Source of the DNA: Streptomyces sp. TN58
Lineage (GTDB): Bacteria > Actinomycetota > Actinomycetes > Streptomycetales > Streptomycetaceae
Assembly (NCBI RefSeq): GCF_001941845.1
Contig: NZ_CP018870.1
Location: 7,230,001-7,294,000, forward strand
Length of the DNA: 64,000 nt
Reading direction: 5' to 3'
Below the pieces are notes generated by a model. The model was not told the DNA's origin. It did no database searches and saw only the letters and a program-made list of their open reading frames with translations. How positions within the stretch are numbered: position 1 is the first letter of the stretch; each line of letters begins with the position of its first letter. The position numbers and the translations under genes were made by a program. Below are positions 28,343 through 36,785 of the stretch, piece by piece.

Positions 28343-29705
28343 CGCCGGCGGCGGCGCGCCGGATCGCGTCCAGCGCGCGCGTCACGTCGTCGTCGTCCGT
28401 CGACCAGTTGCTCACCGAGATGCGCATGACGCGACGGCCGTGCCAGGTCGAGCCGCTGATCCACGTCGTGCCGTCGTCGAGCAGCCGGGTGAGGACCCGC
28501 TCGGTGCGCTCGTCGTCGCCGAACTCGGCGCACACCTGCGTGAACACCACGTCGTTGAGCACCCGGCCGCCGTCGATCGCGGCGATGCCGCCGGCGAACG
28601 CGCGGGCGTGCCGGCACAGCCGGTCGACGAGGTCGGCGACCCCCGAGCGGCCGAGCGACCTCAGCGCCGCCCACACCGTGAACGCCCTGCCGCGGCGGGA
28701 GAGCTCGGGGACCGTGTCGACCGGGTCGCCGTGTTCGTGCTGGATGAGGTAGTCGCCCCGCAGACCCATCGCCGCCCGGAGCGCGGACGGGTCGCGTACG
28801 ACGGCGAGACCGCAGTCGTAGGGGACGTTCAGGGTCTTGTGCGCGTCCGTCGCCCACGAATCGGCCGACGCGCAGCCCTCCGTCAGGTGTTCGTGGCGCG
28901 GCGAGGCGGCCGCCCACAGTCCGAAGGCCCCGTCCACGTGCACCCAGGCGCCCGCCTCGCGAGCGGCGCGTACGGCCTCGGGGAAGGGGTCGAAGGCGCC
29001 GGAGTGGATGTCCCCCGCCTGGAGGACCACGACGGCGGGGCCCTGTCCGCCCGCGGCCAGGACACGCCGCAGGTCCTGCGGATCCATGCGCCCCTGGCCG
29101 TCGGCCGCCACCAGGGCGGGGGCGCCGAGCCCCAGGTAACGCAGCGCCAGGTCCACGGCCATGTGCCGGTCCTGGCCGGCGACGGCCCGTACGCGCGGGC
29201 CTCCGGCGAGGCCGTCGCGGGCGACGCTCCAGCCGGCGCGCCGCAAGACCTCGTCCCTCGCGGCCGCGAGGCAGGTGAAGTTCGCCATCGTGGCGCCGGT
29301 GGTGAAGCCGACGCCGCTGTCGTCCGGCAGACCCAGCAGATCGAGCAGCCACGCGCCGGCGACCTCCTCCACCGCCGCGTACGCGGGCGACGCGGCCCGC
29401 ATCACGGAGTTCTGGTCCCAGGCGCTGACCAGCCAGTCCGCGGCGAGCGCGGCGGGTTCCGTACCGCCGACCACGAAGCCGTAGAACCGGCCGCTCGGAA
29501 ACGCGGTCAGTCCCGGCTCGCAGGCCGTGGCGAGCAGATCGACGACGTCGGCCGGGGTGCCGGGGGTATCGGGCAGTTCGGTGCCGAGCGCGCGCACGAT
29601 CTCGTCGACCGATGCGCGTGCGGGAATCCGCCGCTCGGACAGGCTCGCGAGCCACCGGACGGCATGCTCGTGCGCCCGCAGGAGCGCGGCCTCGCGCGCG
29701 TCCAC
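28332..29705 (-). CDS. PLP-dependent amino-acid decarboxylase family protein
   Basis: A 457-residue fold-type I group II decarboxylase-like enzyme (aromatic-L-amino-acid/glutamate decarboxylase family). The PLP lysine is Lys290 in TDAHKTLN, the ring-stacking region includes GFTTGATMANF, and the Asp that holds the pyridine nitrogen is in WVHVDGAFG. The substrate is unknown. The start is GTG 29705, seven bases after a -10, so the transcript is probably leaderless; the longer ATG form would place the promoter inside the gene. It is a single gene with no transporter or regulator beside it. Confidence 0.9.
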   Translation of the reverse strand: MDAREAALLRAHEHAVRWLASLSERRIPARASVDEIVRALGTELPDTPGTPADVVDLLATACEPGLTAFPSGRFYGFVVGGTEPAALAADWLVSAWDQNSVMRAASPAYAAVEEVAGAWLLDLLGLPDDSGVGFTTGATMANFTCLAAARDEVLRRAGWSVARDGLAGGPRVRAVAGQDRHMAVDLALRYLGLGAPALVAADGQGRMDPQDLRRVLAAGGQGPAVVVLQAGDIHSGAFDPFPEAVRAAREAGAWVHVDGAFGLWAAASPRHEHLTEGCASADSWATDAHKTLNVPYDCGLAVVRDPSALRAAMGLRGDYLIQHEHGDPVDTVPELSRRGRAFTVWAALRSLGRSGVADLVDRLCRHARAFAGGIAAIDGGRVLNDVVFTQVCAEFGDDERTERVLTRLLDDGTTWISGSTWHGRRVMRISVSNWSTDDDDVTRALDAIRRAAAGVSG

Positions 29706-29741
29706 ACTTCGGACTATGGGACAGCCGTCGCCGGCCCGCAA
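29706..29741 (-). promoter_or_regulatory. leaderless promoter of the decarboxylase gene
   Basis: On the minus strand TTGCGG and CATAGT are separated by 17 bases, and the GTG start codon follows the -10 by seven bases. Transcription would therefore begin at or next to the start codon. Confidence 0.55.
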
Positions 29742-29774
29742 GCCGCGGCTCGTACGCGCGTACCCCCTCGGCGG

Positions 29775-30299
29775 TCAGAGCGGGACGGCGGTGTGGTCGA
29801 GGCCGCCCAGGGCTGCGGCCCACGGGAAGGGGGCCGCGTCGGCGGAGGTGTTGTCGTGCTGGAGGAGCTGGACCCCGGCGTTGCGCAGCGTGGCGAGCGA
29901 TATGTCGTACTGCGGGTGCGCGGCGAGGGCGTTGTTGGTGCAGGCGACGGCGGTGACGGGGGTCGCGTTGCCGAGTGCCTCGGCGGCGAGACCGATCGTC
30001 AGCCGGTCGGTGAGACCGAGAGCCCAGGCGTTGACGGTGTTGAAGGTGGCGGGGGCGTAGAGGAGCGCGTCGGGGGCCGGCCACTGCTCCGGTTCGCCGG
30101 GAAGGCGGTACTGCCACAGGACCGGATGGCCGGTGAGCGCGGCGAGTCCGTCGAGGCTCTCCGCGAGCCAGTGTGCGGCCGTGGGGGTGAGCCCGAGGCA
30201 GACGTTCCAGCCGCGGGCCTGGGCGTCTTCGATGACGTGGGCGACGTCGAACACGGGTGGCGCGGCGGAGCAGAGCAGGTAGAGGGTCTTCGTCGTCAT
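29775..30299 (-). CDS. flavoprotein (HFCD / PPC-decarboxylase fold)
   Basis: A 174-residue Rossmann-like flavoprotein. It starts with KTLYLLCSAAPPVFD, has LLYAPATFNTVNAWALGLTD (the FMN/phosphate loop and PxxxN-type motif of the HFCD family) and CTNNALAAHP. The family includes CoaC, Dfp and lantibiotic EpiD, but the canonical catalytic His of CoaC is not obvious. It may be a flavin-dependent decarboxylase of unknown substrate. A 12-bp palindrome lies seven bases before ATG 30299, inside the apparent promoter, suggesting repressor control. Confidence 0.85.
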   Translation of the reverse strand: MTTKTLYLLCSAAPPVFDVAHVIEDAQARGWNVCLGLTPTAAHWLAESLDGLAALTGHPVLWQYRLPGEPEQWPAPDALLYAPATFNTVNAWALGLTDRLTIGLAAEALGNATPVTAVACTNNALAAHPQYDISLATLRNAGVQLLQHDNTSADAAPFPWAAALGGLDHTAVPL

Positions 30300-30305
30300 G
30301 CGGCA

Positions 30306-30317
30306 TTATGATCATAA
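30306..30317. promoter_or_regulatory. 12-bp palindrome TTATGATCATAA upstream of the flavoprotein
   Basis: A perfect A/T-rich palindrome between a minus-strand TTGAGG and an ATAAT-like -10, directly before the start codon. It fits a repressor operator. No regulator gene is adjacent. Confidence 0.45.
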
Positions 30318-30441
30318 CGTCAGACCTCAAGTGCGGTTGAGGGTGCGGGATCCAGCCCGCGGACACCGGCCGGGCGGCCCCAACCGGACGGTGTGCCCTG
30401 CCCCTGTCGCCGCACAACCGCTGGTGGGGGACAGTGGATCT

Positions 30442-31287
30442 GTGGTGGACGTCGACGCGGTGGCAGCCGAGCTGTACGGGCTCAGGCCGGAGGAGTTCAC
30501 GGCCGCTCGGGACGCTCACGCGGCCACCGCGCGCAAGGCGGGGCAGCGGGCCGACGCGAAGCGCATCGCCGCCCTGCGCAAGCCCACGCTCGCTGTGTGG
30601 GCGGCGAACCGCCTCGCCCGCGCGGACGCGGACCAGGCCCAGCACCTGCTGGAACTCGGCCGGGGGCTGCGCGAGGCGCACCGGACCCTCTCGGGGGAGG
30701 ACCTGCGCAAGCTGTCCCACCAGCAGCACGTGGTCGTCGCGGCGATGGCCGGCGAGGCCCGCCGACTGGCCGGCGAAGCGGGGCAGGACCTCTCCGCCGG
30801 GGCGCAGAGGGAGGTCGAGCAGATCCTGCGCAGCGTCCTCGCCGATCCCGAGGCGGCCGACACCTGGGCGCGCGGGATGCTGGAGAAGGCGCCGCCCCCG
30901 GCCGTGGGCTTCGCCGAGGTGGCACCCGCCCCGGGTACGGCGCCGCGACCGCAGCCTCCCGAACGTGATCGGGAGCCGGAGCCCGGCCCCGAGCCCGAGC
31001 CGGGGCGGCAGGCGGAGCCCGACACGCAGGAGGCCCAGCGGACGAGCCGGGAGGCCGAGCTGGCCGAGGAGGCCCTGGCGCGGGCGGAGGCGGAGCGGGA
31101 GCAGGCCCGTACCGGCGTGGACGCGCTCGACGAGCAGATCGTACGGCTGGAGCAGCGGCTGGATGACGCCCGACGGGAGCGCGAGCGCCTCGCGGCCGCC
31201 GCGGAGGCCGCCGAACGCGCCCACCGGGAGGCCGTACGGGAGGCGAAGAGGGCCCGTACGGCGGCCCGGAAAGCCCGGCGCCGCTGA
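30442..31287 (+). CDS. hypothetical protein with C-terminal coiled coil
   Basis: A 281-residue protein. Residues 1-150 are helical and Ala-rich (VAAELYGLRPEEFTAARDAH, then KRIAALRKPTLAVWAANRLA). A Pro/Glu linker covers about 160-195. Residues 200-281 form a long charged coiled coil ending in a basic tail (KRARTAARKARRR). It has no signal peptide, and the basic tail suggests DNA or RNA contact. This type occurs widely in Streptomyces without known function. GTG 30442 was chosen; GTG 30445 next to it is equally possible. Confidence 0.8.
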   Translation: MVDVDAVAAELYGLRPEEFTAARDAHAATARKAGQRADAKRIAALRKPTLAVWAANRLARADADQAQHLLELGRGLREAHRTLSGEDLRKLSHQQHVVVAAMAGEARRLAGEAGQDLSAGAQREVEQILRSVLADPEAADTWARGMLEKAPPPAVGFAEVAPAPGTAPRPQPPERDREPEPGPEPEPGRQAEPDTQEAQRTSREAELAEEALARAEAEREQARTGVDALDEQIVRLEQRLDDARRERERLAAAAEAAERAHREAVREAKRARTAARKARRR

Positions 31288-31393
31288 CGGGACCGCACGT
31301 CGGCGCGGAGGGAACGGCCGGTTGTGAGTGGGGGTGCCGCACCCCGGGCCGGGCAGGCGGGACTTCGCCGGGGTACGCCCTAAGGTCGTAGGC

Positions 31394-32086
31394 ATGATCA
31401 TGAAGACAGAGTTCAGCGACGCCTTCCTGCTGGAAGCCGAACGCCATGCGGCCTGGGGCGCGGCACAACTGGAGGCCCTCACCGAGTTCATGCCGGGGGG
31501 ACCCTGGACGGCGGACCTGGAGGCCTGCCGCTACCGGCAGGGCGATCTGGAGCTCCGGGTGGCCGTGCTGGGCACGTACGACCTGCGGGAGCGGTCCTGG
31601 ATGTGGGGCTGGGCCAACCCGGGGCTGCGCGGCAGCGAGGTCGTCGCCCTGACGGGCGCCGTCGCGCGCTACGGACGGGCCCACGGGATAGCCGAGTTCA
31701 CCGAGGAGGTCCTGGACCTGTCCGGATTCGAGGACCCCCGCCGGGCCGCGGAGACGCTGGCCTTCGCGGGCATGGGCGTGACGGAGGCGCCCGGATACCT
31801 GGGCCTCCCGGCGGGGCCGGACAGCCAGGTCTACTTCCTGCCGGACGATCCGCAGGTCCCGCGGGCCGGCCTCGACGCGGTGTCGCTGCCGCGTCAACTC
31901 GTGACCGGAGCAGGCCTGATCGGCCGTTCGGCGCGGCAGGTGGTGACGGGATACCTGGAGCACCACGGCCTGCCCTCCCGGGAGGACGGCAACCTGATCC
32001 GGACCGACCTGCCCGGCGGCAGCGCGGCGGAGATCGAGTTCGACGGATCGGGCCGCATCGCCGCCGTACGCCTCACCGCGGTCTGA
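31394..32086 (+). CDS. DUF6882-type hypothetical protein
   Basis: A 230-residue cytosolic protein. The core WMWGWANPGLRG with the following LTGAVARYG is typical of the DUF6882 family in actinobacteria. Function unknown. ATG 31394 follows a -10-like TAAGGT by seven bases, so the message may be leaderless. Confidence 0.82.
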   Translation: MIMKTEFSDAFLLEAERHAAWGAAQLEALTEFMPGGPWTADLEACRYRQGDLELRVAVLGTYDLRERSWMWGWANPGLRGSEVVALTGAVARYGRAHGIAEFTEEVLDLSGFEDPRRAAETLAFAGMGVTEAPGYLGLPAGPDSQVYFLPDDPQVPRAGLDAVSLPRQLVTGAGLIGRSARQVVTGYLEHHGLPSREDGNLIRTDLPGGSAAEIEFDGSGRIAAVRLTAV

Positions 32087-32598
32087 CCGGCGGCCCCGGC
32101 CCGGACCCGAACCAGGCCGGCGCCGGGCGTCGGTGCCCCCTTTCCGGACCGTGAGACCCGCCCGTGTGCCCCGCCGCCCGCCTCCGCGGTGCCGGCCATC
32201 CCGCCCGGTCCGGCCAAGTTGCGCACCGGGTGCCCGCCGGGTGTCCCTCCGGTCTGCCCGGCGGCGCCCCGCCCCACCTGCGTCGCGCCGCGTCGAGCGC
32301 GGCTCCGCGGGCATGGCAGGCCAGGGTCCCGTGCGGCTGCTGGGGCGGGGGTGGTGGGCGGCCGCCCCGCCGAACCGGGCCTTTCCGGCCCATCGCGGGC
32401 GCCGTGGCCGGCCGGGCGGCAGGCCACCGGCGGCCTGCCGCCGCGGACGCCTCGCCGGAGTGGAATCCGGCCAGCCGACGGGTGCGCGCATCGCCGCGGG
32501 GCGTTTGTCCATATCCCGTCCTGTCGCCGCACCCGCGCCTCGTGGTGGCATGTCCATGCCGAAATTGATCGGCGTCCCCCGATGAACGGAGAAACAGG
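32087..32598. other. 512-bp intergenic region, no gene seen
   Basis: G/C-rich throughout, with open frames in several phases but no ribosome site or family match. A 14-bp inverted repeat, GGCATGTCCATGCC (32547-32560), lies 38 bases before the next gene and is the only site worth marking as a possible operator. Confidence 0.45.
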
Positions 32599-33243
32599 AT
32601 GATGCTCCGCAGACTGACCGTCGGCGCGGCGGTGGCGGCGTTGTCCGCCCTGGCGATGCCGGCGCAGGCGCACAACACCACCTATCCGCCCGGAAGAATC
32701 ACCGTCGACGTCGTCGGCGTCAACGGTTCGGGATGCCCCCAGGGCACGGCGAGCGTCGCCGCCGCCTCCGACAACACCTCCTTCACCGTCACGTACAGCG
32801 ACTACCTCGCGCAGACCGGCGCCGGCTCCGGCGGCACCGACTTCCGCAAGAACTGCCAACTCGCCCTGCAGATCCACGTGCCGCAGGGCTTCACGTACGC
32901 CATCGCCCGGGCCGACTACCGCGGCTTCGCCCACCTCCAGCGCGGCGCCTACGGCCAGGAGCGCGCCAACTACTACTTCCAGGGCATGGCCCAGACAACG
33001 CGCCGCACCCACCAGTTCAACGGCCCCTACTCCGACAACTGGCAGGCGAGCGACCAGACCGACTACGCCGACCTGGTCTGGGCGCCCTGCGGCGAGGAAC
33101 GCAACCTCAACGTCAACAGCGAACTGCGCGTGTACGCCGGAACATCGAGCCCGCAGGCCCTGAGCTTCATGAGCATGGACTCCACGGACGGCAGCGTCAG
33201 CACGGTCTACCACTTCGCGTGGAAGGAATGCCCGGCGGTCTGA
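32599..33243 (+). CDS. secreted DUF4360 protein, tandem copy 1
   Basis: A 214-residue exported protein. The Sec signal is about residues 1-24 (LTVGAAVAALSALAMPAQA). The mature part matches the DUF4360 family: GVNGSGCPQGTA, TVTYSDYLAQ, RKNCQLALQIHVPQGFTYAI, ERANYYFQG and APCGEERNLNVNSELRV. Conserved Cys pairs suggest disulfides. Function is unknown. A paralogue follows after 48 bases, so the two are probably co-transcribed. Confidence 0.92.
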   Translation: MMLRRLTVGAAVAALSALAMPAQAHNTTYPPGRITVDVVGVNGSGCPQGTASVAAASDNTSFTVTYSDYLAQTGAGSGGTDFRKNCQLALQIHVPQGFTYAIARADYRGFAHLQRGAYGQERANYYFQGMAQTTRRTHQFNGPYSDNWQASDQTDYADLVWAPCGEERNLNVNSELRVYAGTSSPQALSFMSMDSTDGSVSTVYHFAWKECPAV

Positions 33244-33291
33244 CACGGCGTGATCCTCGGAACCAGCACATCACGGTCAGGAGTGACAACG

Positions 33292-33969
33292 ATGTCCCAC
33301 CCCCTGTCCCGCACCCTGTTCACCGGCGCCGCCGCCGCGGCACTGATCGCCACGGCGACCCCGGCCGGCGCCGCCGGACCCGTCCCGCCGATCGTCACCG
33401 CACCGCCCGACAAGATCGTCATCGAACTCGCCACGGTGAACGGGTCCGGATGTCGCGAGGGCACCGCGGAAGTGGCCGTCGCACCCGACAACACGGCCTT
33501 CACCGTCACCTACAGCGACTACCTGGCCCAGGTCGGGCCCGGCGCGCCCCCGACCGGATTCCGTAAGAACTGCCAGCTCAATCTGCGGGTCCACGTTCCC
33601 TCGGGATTCACCTACGCCATCGTCCAGGCGGACTACCGGGGATTCGCATTCCTCCAACCCGGTGCATGGGGGCAGGAGAAGGCGAACTACTACTTCCAGG
33701 GAATGCCGCAGACGACCAGCCGCACCCACACGTTCCACGGACCGCTCAACGACAACTGGCAGTCGACCGACAGGACGGAGTACGCGGATCTCGTCTGGGC
33801 GCCGTGCGGTGAGAAACGCAATTTCAACATCAACACCGAACTGCGCGTCAACGCGGGCACGTCCAACCCGCAGTCGGCGACCAGCTTCATGACGATGGAC
33901 TCCACCGACGCGAGCGTGAGCACCCTCTACCACCTCGCCTGGCAGGCCTGCCCGGCCCCGCGGACCTGA
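33292..33969 (+). CDS. secreted DUF4360 protein, tandem copy 2
   Basis: A 225-residue exported paralogue of the preceding protein. The signal peptide is about residues 1-29 (TGAAAAALIATATPAGA). All DUF4360 blocks are kept: VNGSGCREGTA, VTYSDYLAQ, RKNCQLNLRVHVPSGFTYAI, EKANYYFQG, APCGEKRNFNINTELRV. The main difference is an extra PPIVTAPPDK segment after the signal. ATG 33292 has AGGAG eight bases upstream. A strong terminator follows. Confidence 0.92.
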   Translation: MSHPLSRTLFTGAAAAALIATATPAGAAGPVPPIVTAPPDKIVIELATVNGSGCREGTAEVAVAPDNTAFTVTYSDYLAQVGPGAPPTGFRKNCQLNLRVHVPSGFTYAIVQADYRGFAFLQPGAWGQEKANYYFQGMPQTTSRTHTFHGPLNDNWQSTDRTEYADLVWAPCGEKRNFNINTELRVNAGTSNPQSATSFMTMDSTDASVSTLYHLAWQACPAPRT

Positions 33970-34001
33970 CCCGCCGCACACCCCCCCGGCGCCGCCGGCC
34001 C

Positions 34002-34031
34002 GGGGCGGGCGCCCTGAACGGCGCCCGCCCC
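34002..34031 (+). terminator. hairpin terminator after the DUF4360 pair
   Basis: A perfect 12-bp G/C stem (34002-34013 with 34020-34031) with a 6-base loop, 33 bases after the stop codon. Confidence 0.7.
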
Positions 34032-34051
34032 ACCGGTGCTACGTTCGCCCC

Positions 34052-34603
34052 ATGCCCGAGCTGCGAACCGAACGCCTCGTCCTGCGCCAGTGGCGGGACA
34101 GCGACCTGCGACCCTGGGCGGGGATGAACGCCGACCCGGTGGTGCGCGAGCACTTCGACGGCGTGCTCACCCGTGAGCAGAGCGAGGCGTCCGCGGCCCG
34201 CTTCCGGGCCGCCATCGAGCAGCGGGGCTGGGGCTGGTGGGCCGTCGAGGTGCGGGACACCGGCGAGTTCATCGGATTCACGGGACTGGACCCGGTGGAC
34301 GAGGGCATGCCGTTCACCGGAGTGGAGGCCGGCTGGCGGCTGGCCCGCACGGCCTGGGGGCACGGCTTCGCCACCGAGGCCGCCCGGGCCGCGGTGGACT
34401 TCGCGTTCGACACCCTCGCGCTGCCGGAGGTGCTCGCGGTGACCACGGCCGCCAACCACCGGTCCCAGGCGGTGATGCGCCGCCTCGGGATGACCCGTGA
34501 CCCGGCCGACGACTTCGACGACCTCACCGTGCCCGCCGGGCCGCTGCGCCCGAGCGTGCTCTACCGGCTTCGGGCGGACGGCCGCCACCCCGTCGCGGGG
34601 TGA
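34052..34603 (+). CDS. GNAT-family N-acetyltransferase (RimJ/RimL type)
   Basis: A 183-residue acetyltransferase. It begins ELRTERLVLRQW, typical of the RimJ/RimL subgroup, has the beta-4 strand EAGWRLARTAWGHGFATEAA with the acetyl-CoA pyrophosphate loop, and ANHRSQAVMRRLGM as the last conserved block. These enzymes acetylate protein N-termini or small amines; the substrate is unknown. A -10-like TACGTT lies seven bases before ATG 34052, so it may be leaderless, just downstream of the terminator. Confidence 0.92.
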   Translation: MPELRTERLVLRQWRDSDLRPWAGMNADPVVREHFDGVLTREQSEASAARFRAAIEQRGWGWWAVEVRDTGEFIGFTGLDPVDEGMPFTGVEAGWRLARTAWGHGFATEAARAAVDFAFDTLALPEVLAVTTAANHRSQAVMRRLGMTRDPADDFDDLTVPAGPLRPSVLYRLRADGRHPVAG

Positions 34604-34616
34604 CGGCGGTCGCGCG

Positions 34617-36554
34617 TCAGCGGGAGCCGGATCCCACCGCGCCGTTGCGCCAGACCGTCATGTCCAGGGTGAGGTAGGTGCTGGGGGAGTCCTCCGGCGA
34701 CATCCCGCGCACCGTGACCAGGGCGAGGTGGCCGGTGCCGGTCGTCACGCAGATCTGCCGGCCCGTGCCGAGCTTGTTCACGTACACGTTCTCCGTGAAG
34801 CGGGTCTCGGCGCGGCAGGTGGCGAGCGAGCCCTCCTGGCCCGGGTCGAGGAGGACCATGCTGCCTCCCCGGCTCTCGGTGTCGAGGTAGCCGCCGGTGT
34901 CGTAGGACAGCTCGTAGCCGCCGTCCTCGCCCTTCTGCGGGCGCAGCGGGTCCTCGCCCAGGGTGAGGTGGTAGCCGGCGGTGAGGTTGACGCTCTTGTA
35001 GTCGGCTGGCGCCGGGTCGGGGCGGGTGTTGCCGGCCGACGGCTTCGAGCCCTTGGCGCCGTCGCCCTTGGTGCCTTCGCCGCCGCCCGTGCCCCCGTCG
35101 GCCGTGCCGCCGCTGCCCGTGCCGCCGGAAGCGGAGGAAGTGGCGCCGGAGTCCTTGGCCTTGTCCTTCACCAGCCCGTACACGGCCGTGCCGCCGACGA
35201 CCGCGAGCACCAGGGCGGCGGCCACCACGGCCGGACCCCGCTTGCGCCCCTGCGGCGCGGGTGCGGACTGCGGCTGGAACGGCAGCGGCGGATAGCCCGG
35301 GTTCTGGTGGGCCTGGGGGTGGGGAAGAGGCTGTACGGCCTGGGGCCCGGGCTGGGGCCCGCCGAACTGCGTGGCCGCGTAGGGGCTCACGGGCGGGTAG
35401 GCCTGCTGCCCGGCAGGCGGGGTCAGCGGTCCGGACGTCGCGGCGGCCTGCGGGGCGGTATGCGCTCCGGTGTGCGGACCAGTCGGCGCAGCAGCGGGCG
35501 GACGCGCCGTGGACGGCGCCGTCGGCGCGTACGCCGCTCCGCCGGGAGCCGTGGCCATCGCCGTCGGCGGGTGCGTCGGAGGCGGCGGCGTGAGATCAGG
35601 GGCGGGCGCGGCGGACCGCGCGGTGATCTCCGCCGTGACCGCCGCGGGCAGCCAGTCCTCGGGCCGCCGCAGCGTGGTGGCGTCGTTCGCGGTCTGGCAC
35701 AGTGCGATGACCTCGGCGACGGACGGGCGGTCCGCCGGGTCCTTGGCGAGGCAGCGGGTGACGAGCTCGGACAACCGCGAAGGCACGCCCGACAGTTCGG
35801 GCTCCTCGTGCACGATGCGGTAGAGCACGCCGTGCGAGGGCCCCTCGCCGAACGGGGGCGCCCCGACCGCGGCGTACGCCGCGACCTGGCCGAGCGCGAA
35901 GACGTCGGTGGCCGGACCGACGCCCCGCCCGGCGGCCTGCTCCGGCGCCATGAAGGCAGGCGTACCGACGAACACGCCGCTGCCCGTGAGGGAGGTCGCG
36001 TCGGCGGCGTGGGCGATGCCGAAGTCGATGACGCGCGGGCCGTCGGAGGCGAGCAGGACGTTCGACGGCTTCAGGTCACGGTGCACGATGCCCGCACCGT
36101 GGATCACCTGGAGGGCTTCCGCGATCCCTGCGACCAGCAGCAGCACGGTCTCCACGGGCAGCGGCCCGTGCGCTGACACGGCCGCCGCGAGCGAGGGCCC
36201 CGGCACGTAGGCGGTGGCCAGCCAGGGGTGCGGGCCGTCGGTGTCGGCATCGATGACGGGCGCGGTGTACAGGCCCTGCACCCGCTGCGCGGAACGGATC
36301 TCCTGCGCGAACCTGCGCCGGAACTCGGGGTCCTCGGCGAACTCCGGCCGGATCACCTTGATGGCGACGGGCCGGCCTCCGGGCGTGTGGGAGAGGTAGA
36401 CCTTGCCCATGCCGCCCGCGCCGAGCCGGGCGCCGAGCCGGTAACCGGCCACGGTGGTCGGGTCGTCGGGACCGAGAGGCTCGAAATGCGCGGACGCCCC
36501 GTCGCTGTCGCTCCGCATGCCGCCGTCGTCGTCCGGCTGCTGACCGTTCATCAC
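34617..36554 (-). CDS. membrane Ser/Thr protein kinase, copy 2
   Basis: A 645-residue receptor kinase. The cytosolic Hanks domain (about 35-290) has GAGGMGKVY, AIKVI, HRDLKPSNVLL, DFG and APE. A Pro/Gln/Ala-rich juxtamembrane linker (about 315-445) precedes one membrane helix (AVVAAALVLAVVGGTAVYGLV, about 450-470). The outside part is a Gly/Ser stalk and a beta-rich domain of about 120 residues (YHLTLGEDPLRPQ through TVWRNGAVG) that is not PASTA or lectin and was not recognised. GTG 36554 and ATG 36551 are adjacent start options. It has the same plan as the kinase at 17.5 kb with a different sensor. Confidence 0.92.
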   Translation of the reverse strand: MMNGQQPDDDGGMRSDSDGASAHFEPLGPDDPTTVAGYRLGARLGAGGMGKVYLSHTPGGRPVAIKVIRPEFAEDPEFRRRFAQEIRSAQRVQGLYTAPVIDADTDGPHPWLATAYVPGPSLAAAVSAHGPLPVETVLLLVAGIAEALQVIHGAGIVHRDLKPSNVLLASDGPRVIDFGIAHAADATSLTGSGVFVGTPAFMAPEQAAGRGVGPATDVFALGQVAAYAAVGAPPFGEGPSHGVLYRIVHEEPELSGVPSRLSELVTRCLAKDPADRPSVAEVIALCQTANDATTLRRPEDWLPAAVTAEITARSAAPAPDLTPPPPTHPPTAMATAPGGAAYAPTAPSTARPPAAAPTGPHTGAHTAPQAAATSGPLTPPAGQQAYPPVSPYAATQFGGPQPGPQAVQPLPHPQAHQNPGYPPLPFQPQSAPAPQGRKRGPAVVAAALVLAVVGGTAVYGLVKDKAKDSGATSSASGGTGSGGTADGGTGGGEGTKGDGAKGSKPSAGNTRPDPAPADYKSVNLTAGYHLTLGEDPLRPQKGEDGGYELSYDTGGYLDTESRGGSMVLLDPGQEGSLATCRAETRFTENVYVNKLGTGRQICVTTGTGHLALVTVRGMSPEDSPSTYLTLDMTVWRNGAVGSGSR

Positions 36555-36785
36555 CCTGCCGCTCCCCAGTCCCGCCCGTTCGGTGCGAACCGCACCCTAT
36601 CCGAGTCGGCGGACGGCGGCGCACCTCCGCGCGACCGCCGGCGGACACGACCCGGGCCCTGCGCGACGGCCGCCGGTCCGGGGCGGCTGACCTGCACGGA
36701 GGCGACGGGGCAGGGTGCCGGGGGCCGTGTACGGCCGCGCCCCGGGCCGGGTTACCGTAGCCCTTCATCCGAGGGGGACACAGAA

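Noticed and set aside
28267..31491. A 1074-codon minus-strand open frame
   Set aside because: It spans several real genes on both strands and is low-complexity Arg-rich sequence, which is a GC shadow.
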